19,428 nucleotides of DNA from Verrucomicrobiota bacterium (GTDB taxonomy: Bacteria > Verrucomicrobiota > Verrucomicrobiae > Opitutales > CG1-02-43-26): assembly GCA_013289195.1 (NCBI GenBank), contig JABDAI010000019.1, positions 3,669 to 23,096 on the forward strand, given 5' to 3'. The translations under genes and the position numbers were made by a program. The notes beneath the pieces are model-generated. The model ran no database searches, was not told the origin of the DNA, and saw only the letters and a program-made list of their open reading frames with translations. Shown one piece after another: positions 14,175-19,428 of this stretch (position 1 is the stretch's first letter; each line of letters starts with the position of its first letter).

Positions 14175-14555
14175 ATGGCAGACGCCAATCAACCCTATTT
14201 TGATCAAGCGCTATCTATTTTTGAAAAGGAAACAGACTGCGTAAAATTAAATTTATTACACCATATCTTACGCATGTCGCTAAAAGCTCAAAAGGGATTT
14301 TCGACTATATTTTTTTCCAAATTTTATCAAAATTCTTTGCGCGCAAAAAAATCTGAACCACATTTAATCAAAGACTTATTTTGTCTAGTAACAAGAAAAA
14401 AGCAATATGTACAATTACATCAATTATTGTCTGACTTAGACTCATCAGTAGTAGCAAATGATAAAAAGCAATTTATAGGTTACTTGGATTCTAAAAACGC
14501 TTACGACCATGATTGCTGTTTTAGCAAGCTATATAAACGGCGAGATAAAGGATGA
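14175..14555 (+). CDS. Middle fragment of broken paralogue D, unknown function
   Basis: This frame is the same as that of the F-box ORF and is open from 14082, directly after the TGA; the ATG at 14175 may not be used. The roughly 136 codons before 14490 look helical and hydrophilic (KLNLLHHILRMSLKAQKG) and I recognise no domain. Near 14493-14497 (a run of five A) similarity to paralogue C passes into the next frame: YLDSK here continues as TLTTMIAVL, matching YLVRDKTLMTMIGL of C. Removing one A would restore the joint. The last about 20 codons before the stop at 14553-14555 are therefore out-of-frame sequence. Confidence 0.4.
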   Translation: MADANQPYFDQALSIFEKETDCVKLNLLHHILRMSLKAQKGFSTIFFSKFYQNSLRAKKSEPHLIKDLFCLVTRKKQYVQLHQLLSDLDSSVVANDKKQFIGYLDSKNAYDHDCCFSKLYKRRDKG

Positions 14556-17424
14556 GCAATATTGGAATTATTTTGATGTAAATTCGCAACAAAACTATCA
14601 GGTAAGCTCGGAGTCAGGAGAAAAATTATATTCTCCTAACAAATTTAAATTAGTTGTTGGGGCTAAATATAGAACAATGGAAGACATCCATGTTCTTCGT
14701 CCCACTAAAGGTAGTTTTGATGAATTTTTGATTGAATTATATCTGAATAAAGAAAAGTTAAATCAATTCGTAAATTCTAAAGTTAAGATTCAATTAGAAG
14801 AGCTTCTTTCAAGTTTTAATATCAAACGCAATAAACAAGGTTATGTATTAATGCCAAATAAAGGATATAACGTTGAAAGAATCAAGGAAATAACAGAAAG
14901 ATTATTGGATGTAATACCTGAAGATTTAAGGAAAATATCGCAAAATGGAATTGATTCGTATGATAAAATGGAATGTAACGATGATAAAAAACCCAAAAAA
15001 ATAATTGATAATCTTTCATCATTAACAGCATTTTATATTGGAATTCATGATAAAGAAAAAGAATTAGAAGAAAAATTAGAAAGTAGCGATGTTGTGTTCA
15101 TTACTGGACTGGGGGGAATGGGAAAAAGCACTTTGTCAATGAAACTAGGGGAAGATTATAAAAATCGAGGTTGGCAAGTAAGATGGTTAAATGGAGGAAA
15201 ACTAGACGATGAGTTTTTTCAATTAGCAAAAGATTTAGAAATAGAAACGAATAATTTAGGATCTAATGCGCTTAAAAGTCTTGTCTATCAGGGATTAGGA
15301 AAGATCCATCAAACAAATCCGATATTGCTCATTTTTGACAATGCCGAAGATGGAGCAAAAATAAGACAATATTTGGAGAATCGATCTAATGGCATAAAAG
15401 TAATAATTACAACCAGAAATAGTAATTTAGTTGAAGGCTATCAATCTATACAGATGAATGGGTTTAATGAGGAACAGGCATTACGGTATGTGCAAGTAGT
15501 CTTACAAAAAAATAAAAATGAAGCAAAAAAATTGGTAGAAACTGTTGGATTGTCACCTTTTAGGCTTTCAAAAGCAGTAGCATATTGGTCGACCAATGAT
15601 TTGATAACTGTTAACGAATATATTAAACAATACAAATTAGTTAAAGAAGGCCATGAACAAAATGCAGATATCTATCCTGAAGTGGAAATGTTATTTGGAA
15701 ATTTAAGACGAGAATCTTCAAAGACTTGGCGCTTGCTGGAATATATGGTCTATCTTGGTTCCGATGCCATACCTGTGGAATTTATTATGCAGGTAATGGG
15801 CCAAACAATTGGAGAACTTCAAAAGCATGTTAATGAATTAAAAAAATTATCATTGATTAATGTGATAAGTGATGAAGAAAGAATCCTGATTAAAATAAGC
15901 CATAAAATTGTGGAGGAAGAAACTAAGAAAACTCTGGCAGACGAAGATGGAAGTCAAGTAAACGGTATATTGGAAAAGTTAATGATGGAATTGGGCAAGG
16001 TTTTTGAAAATATTTTTGAGGAGTATGATCGCACACAAATCTCTAAAGAGAGATTGGAATGGTTAACATTTGCAAGAACATTGCTTGAGGAAGCAAAAAC
16101 TCGGGCATTATACACACAAGATCGAGTAATGCTATTATATAGACTAGGCTTATATTGCAGTAAAATATTACATAATTTCCAAGAAACAATTAAGTATTGG
16201 GAGGATTTATTAAGTGATGAATATTTAATCAAAGATACACATTTTCCTCAATCATTGAAAGCAAATGTCTTGAACCAACTTGGTGGTGTTTATGTTAATC
16301 TGCAAGGAGAAGAAAATGCTAATAAAGGATTGGGGTATTACAAAAAATCTTTAGGACTATATCAAACTCTCGGAAACCATAAAGAACAGGCCCATTTATT
16401 GATAGATATTGGGATTACTTGTTTGTTAAAAAAAGATAATAATGGGAAATTGAGCGCAGAGTATTTTCAAAGTGGTCTTAATATGGTTAAGCAATTTTGC
16501 CTCGATTGGAAGGAAAAAACACTGAAGGAGTTGTTGCGTATTGGGATTGCGTATATTTATCAAGAAAGCAATGAAGAAATAATTTTAGGCATAGTGTATT
16601 TAGAAAAAGCTTTGAAAATGCATTATGAATTTGCTATTGCGAATAATCATCAAACCGCAGAATTATTAAACTCCATCGCCTTTGCTTATACTAAGCTAAA
16701 TGATGATGGTAAAGCATTGGAATATTATAAACAAGCTTATTGTGTTTTGTTTACTGAATTTGGAGATGATAGTAAAGAAGTAAAAATTCAGAAAGATTAT
16801 ATTGAAAAATTTCAACCCGAGTTTTTTGAAAGAAAGTCAAAACAAACTAAGGCTTGTCTAGGAGCTGATAAAGTAGGATCTGAATGTAGGTATTTAATTA
16901 CTTCTCGAGGTGTTACTGACGAAAATTTACTGAAAATAAAGCAAAAAATTCACTATGATTTGTGGTTTATCACTCTGGAGGCAAATGTCGATTATTGGAC
17001 TTCATGGGGATGGAGCTCTAATACACCTGAAAATGAGCCTGGATTATGGGCATCCTTAAAAAGGGGTCATGAAGATGCTGATTATGGGATAAAAGGGCAC
17101 ATGGAAAGATTTGCTGATAAGTTGGCTCAAACGGAAAGAGAACTTGCAGAAATGTTATGCTTCGAGGCAATGAATTTAGGGATCATGCAATCTGAAAAAA
17201 AAGATTATGAAATAGTAAAGAGTTTTACCCAAGATAATCCTGAATTAGTAAAAAAGATAGCTGAACAACATCCTGAGTTTTTTGTAGATGGGACAATTGT
17301 TGAGTCGTGTCTGCAAACAATGTCCGAAGATTCGACATTCATGAATCATATTTTTGAGAATGTCCAATATATAGGAATGAAAGAACTACGAAAACAATGC
17401 TCGAAAATTGCTGCAGGTTTTTAA
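14509..17424 (+). CDS. NB-ARC/TPR protein with family C-terminal domain (main part of paralogue D)
   Basis: A 971-aa frame. In order: a linker domain shared with paralogue C (about 1-150, with RPTKGSFDEF and VKIQLEELLSSF); NB-ARC with P-loop GLGGMGKS 200-207 (Lys206), Walker B LLIFD, VIITTR and GLSPFRL; a winged-helix region with ISHKIVEEE in the MHD position; diverged TPRs (e.g. LNQLGGVYVNLQGEENANKGLGYYK); and the C-terminal domain with GSECRYLI, an insertion around WTSWGWSSN, AEMLCFEAMNLGIMQS and HPEFFVDGTIVESC. The frame is open upstream to 14479, and homology shows that it originally joined the F-box frame through 14493-14497. The ATG at 14509 has no Shine-Dalgarno sequence and may be only an apparent start. 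The long intact frame suggests either recent damage upstream or that this part is still made. Confidence 0.85.
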   Translation: MIAVLASYINGEIKDEQYWNYFDVNSQQNYQVSSESGEKLYSPNKFKLVVGAKYRTMEDIHVLRPTKGSFDEFLIELYLNKEKLNQFVNSKVKIQLEELLSSFNIKRNKQGYVLMPNKGYNVERIKEITERLLDVIPEDLRKISQNGIDSYDKMECNDDKKPKKIIDNLSSLTAFYIGIHDKEKELEEKLESSDVVFITGLGGMGKSTLSMKLGEDYKNRGWQVRWLNGGKLDDEFFQLAKDLEIETNNLGSNALKSLVYQGLGKIHQTNPILLIFDNAEDGAKIRQYLENRSNGIKVIITTRNSNLVEGYQSIQMNGFNEEQALRYVQVVLQKNKNEAKKLVETVGLSPFRLSKAVAYWSTNDLITVNEYIKQYKLVKEGHEQNADIYPEVEMLFGNLRRESSKTWRLLEYMVYLGSDAIPVEFIMQVMGQTIGELQKHVNELKKLSLINVISDEERILIKISHKIVEEETKKTLADEDGSQVNGILEKLMMELGKVFENIFEEYDRTQISKERLEWLTFARTLLEEAKTRALYTQDRVMLLYRLGLYCSKILHNFQETIKYWEDLLSDEYLIKDTHFPQSLKANVLNQLGGVYVNLQGEENANKGLGYYKKSLGLYQTLGNHKEQAHLLIDIGITCLLKKDNNGKLSAEYFQSGLNMVKQFCLDWKEKTLKELLRIGIAYIYQESNEEIILGIVYLEKALKMHYEFAIANNHQTAELLNSIAFAYTKLNDDGKALEYYKQAYCVLFTEFGDDSKEVKIQKDYIEKFQPEFFERKSKQTKACLGADKVGSECRYLITSRGVTDENLLKIKQKIHYDLWFITLEANVDYWTSWGWSSNTPENEPGLWASLKRGHEDADYGIKGHMERFADKLAQTERELAEMLCFEAMNLGIMQSEKKDYEIVKSFTQDNPELVKKIAEQHPEFFVDGTIVESCLQTMSEDSTFMNHIFENVQYIGMKELRKQCSKIAAGF

Positions 17425-17443
17425 ATTCTACTGCACAAAATTT

Positions 17444-17486
17444 CACCAAAACACCAATTTCTAGACATAACGTTTGTTGTGCGAAG
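17444..17486 (+). repeat. Family 3'-flank element, copy after paralogue D
   Basis: CACCAAAACACCAATTT is identical to the copy after paralogue C, followed by CTAGACATAACG and TTTGTTGTGCGAAGT. It starts 20 bases after the stop, between two converging genes. An 11-bp palindrome (CCAATAATTGG, 17525-17535) adjoins the stop of the opposite gene and is too weak to call a terminator. Confidence 0.6.
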
Positions 17487-17535
17487 TTTGAGTGTTTTAT
17501 GTGCCAAACATAAATTTGGTTATTCCAATAATTGG

Positions 17536-19419
17536 TTAAGCTTCATGATTAATAAAAGAGTAAATCATCTCGCATAACCTCGAGTCCACTCCGAAAATCC
17601 TATTCGTAAGTTGTCTAAGCATACTAGAATTGCTTCTTTTATTCAGCCCAAAAATTAACCCCCGATTGTAGAATTCCTGAGATTTTTGTTTCAGCTTTTC
17701 AGAAAAGCCTTTCTTCCCTTTTGGTTTAGATGCAACAACATTTTCAAGACGCGCTTTATATATTTTTTCACCGAAGTTTAACAACTCTTCTTTTGTACGT
17801 TTGTTACTCAAAAACCTTGTAATGCTTTCTTTGGCAATTTGATTAGGTCCTTTACCAATAAAGATGTTAATTTGTTCGCAGATAGATTCTTCAATAAAGG
17901 GCTTAATTGCCAAACTAAATTCATTATTTTCTGATCTAGCAGAAATTACGGCAGCGACCGTTTCATCCATTGGCGATACGGATTGAAAATTTTTAATTTT
18001 TGCTTGATATATTACTGTACCAAAGTCTATTAAATCAACCTTTGTGCCCTTTTTCATAAGGTGTGCAATAGCTTGCTCTACCGTAGGGAAAATATTATGG
18101 CAAGTTTTTTTGTTGATAGTTGTTTTCTTGCCCGAGCTTGTCTGAAGGGGTATCACATCATCCGATGACAAATTAGCTGATTGATCTTCAATTGCTTTAG
18201 GTACTTCATTGATAAAAGAGTAAATTTTTTTAGGTAGTTCATCATCAAATAGTTTTGCACCAAAATAACTTAGCGCCGATTTCACTTTCCGATTTTCTTC
18301 GCTCGCCTCAATCAAATTTTGGGTGTGGATATCCTGTTGTGCTTCATCAGCATTTATTGGTTTGAGAGTAGGATTATTCTTAATTCTGCAGCTTTCCAAT
18401 TGCATCAGCAAATTTACTAAATTCCTTTTTGAAAGTTTACGATTTAAAAAAGCTTTTAATTTCTCACGACAAATCCCCGTATCTCCTTTGCCTACGAAAG
18501 TGCTAGCTGTTTCATAGGCTAATTTATCAATCATTTCTTCGCAAAAAGGATCCGTTGCTGATTTAAATTGAGCGTTTTGCGATCTAAGTTCAAGCACTGC
18601 AATCATAGCATTATCCAATGGCGATTTATTAACTTTCATGTTCAAAATTTTGCCACCAAAGTCGACGCCTATCCAATCTTGTTTTGAAATGGGTTTATTA
18701 AAAAATGTTGTAATCCATGGATTGTTTGCCTTCCAAGTTTCGTACTCAGAACCTAATGAATTATTGGGTACAGTATTGGGTTGCTGAACTTGAGGAGGAT
18801 TTATTCTCTGCATTTCCACTTGTTCATTAGCATTTTCCTCCTCTGTAAATATAGAGTTTCCAAAAGCTTCTATAGCTTTAGGACCCAACTCAGAAAATAG
18901 AACATGAAAGAGTATAAGGATTATAAATGGAGATACGAAAACACCTAAAGACAAATAAGCCAAGTCGAAAATTAAAAACGAATGAAAGATTACACCCAAT
19001 ACAGTATTTAAAACTCTTGAAACTCTTAACGCTCTTTCCTGTTCTTCTTTTTTCTGTCCTGATTCAAATTCTTTGGGTAAAAGCACTAAAATGAGATTTA
19101 ATGCTATGTAACTCGTAAAAGAAAGGTAAGCCATTGCTTGTGTACTCGTAAATAGTTTTTGGATAAAAAACAATAGCTTATTATTTTCTGTAAGCAATGA
19201 AGGAGCCAATTCAACTATACGATCTAGTAATGGCTGATGACCTAATGTAATAAAAGAAGCAGCGTCAACCAAACACTTTCCGGCAAAAGCCCCTAGATAG
19301 GTATTTAAAAAACCATCCTGCGAATACGAGTAACGACATTCTCCTCCATAAGGTTTCCAGTTAGCATATTCATAGTAGGCAGCACCAAAAACAATGACAG
19401 ATTTTTGATAAATATTCAT
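17536..19419 (-). CDS. Unrecognised membrane protein with two copies of a ~105-aa domain
   Basis: A 627-aa protein read towards paralogue D. An in-frame TAA three codons before the ATG fixes the start. Hydrophobic segments lie at about 92-114, 137-158 and 159-175, so the N-terminal third is membrane-bound; a Gln/Asn/Pro-rich linker follows (about 196-222). The rest is soluble and repetitive. Residues 236-342 and 452-556 match each other: DFGGKI/DFGTVI, SPLDNAMIAV/SPMDETVAAV, RSQNAQF/RSENNEF, PFCEEMI/PFIEESI, FVGKGDTGI/FIGKGPNQI, FLNRK/FLSNK. A smaller motif ending IYSFIN occurs at about 399-404 and again at 619-624 near the C-terminus. I do not recognise the family. Its position after a family of putative effectors makes a host-interaction role possible but unproven. 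Confidence 0.8.
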   Translation of the reverse strand: MNIYQKSVIVFGAAYYEYANWKPYGGECRYSYSQDGFLNTYLGAFAGKCLVDAASFITLGHQPLLDRIVELAPSLLTENNKLLFFIQKLFTSTQAMAYLSFTSYIALNLILVLLPKEFESGQKKEEQERALRVSRVLNTVLGVIFHSFLIFDLAYLSLGVFVSPFIILILFHVLFSELGPKAIEAFGNSIFTEEENANEQVEMQRINPPQVQQPNTVPNNSLGSEYETWKANNPWITTFFNKPISKQDWIGVDFGGKILNMKVNKSPLDNAMIAVLELRSQNAQFKSATDPFCEEMIDKLAYETASTFVGKGDTGICREKLKAFLNRKLSKRNLVNLLMQLESCRIKNNPTLKPINADEAQQDIHTQNLIEASEENRKVKSALSYFGAKLFDDELPKKIYSFINEVPKAIEDQSANLSSDDVIPLQTSSGKKTTINKKTCHNIFPTVEQAIAHLMKKGTKVDLIDFGTVIYQAKIKNFQSVSPMDETVAAVISARSENNEFSLAIKPFIEESICEQINIFIGKGPNQIAKESITRFLSNKRTKEELLNFGEKIYKARLENVVASKPKGKKGFSEKLKQKSQEFYNRGLIFGLNKRSNSSMLRQLTNRIFGVDSRLCEMIYSFINHEA

Positions 19420-19428
19420 ATTTTGTTA

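Noticed and set aside
14485..14960. Remnant lipase domain in paralogue D
   Set aside because: Only the linker after the hydrolase matches paralogue C; no GHSLG motif or other hydrolase sequence remains in any frame I checked.
17525..17535. Bidirectional terminator CCAATAATTGG between converging genes
   Set aside because: The stem is only 5 bp and AT-rich; too weak to support.

Overview
The window is AT-rich (roughly one third G+C by eye) and bacterial. Its gene content points to an intracellular or protist-associated bacterium: large kinesin-light-chain-type TPR proteins, STAND/NB-ARC ATPases, a class-3-lipase-like domain, an F-box-like segment, a Fic protein and a HipBST toxin-antitoxin operon. 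Such sets occur in amoeba symbionts (environmental Chlamydiae, Legionellales, Rickettsiales/Holosporales, Amoebophilus-like Bacteroidota). I cannot choose between these from sequence alone. Most starts lack a clear Shine-Dalgarno sequence.

Four members of one paralogous family dominate. Paralogue A (1-1571) is cut by the left edge. Paralogue B (1580-4766) is split by a one-base frameshift in a run of nine A. Paralogue C (6347-11665) is intact, 1772 aa. Paralogue D (13791-17424) is broken near its N-terminus by a UGA and a one-base frameshift but is then open for 971 codons. The core, complete in B, C and D, is NB-ARC ATPase, winged-helix-like segment, TPR array with an unusual 45-aa period, and a C-terminal domain of about 190-210 aa that I do not recognise. 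A shows only the TPR array and the C-terminal domain. The part before the NB-ARC differs: an export signal and membrane segment in B, export signal plus alpha/beta hydrolase in C, and an F-box-like domain in D. This resembles NLR/STAND proteins, with a swappable effector, an ATPase switch and a repeat sensor.

Between B and C lies a Fic-family AMP-transferase gene, and between C and D a complete hipB-hipS-hipT operon. Both are preceded by three operator-like inverted repeats with centres exactly 71 bp apart, the last overlapping the start codon, although the two operator sequences are unrelated. A similar sequence follows the stop codons of B, C and D, so the paralogues probably duplicated with their 3' flanks and the fic and hip modules now sit directly downstream of it.

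At the right edge a converging gene (17536-19419, minus strand) encodes an unrecognised membrane protein whose predicted soluble part contains two copies of a domain of about 105 aa. I saw no tRNA, rRNA, transposase, integrase or CRISPR array.
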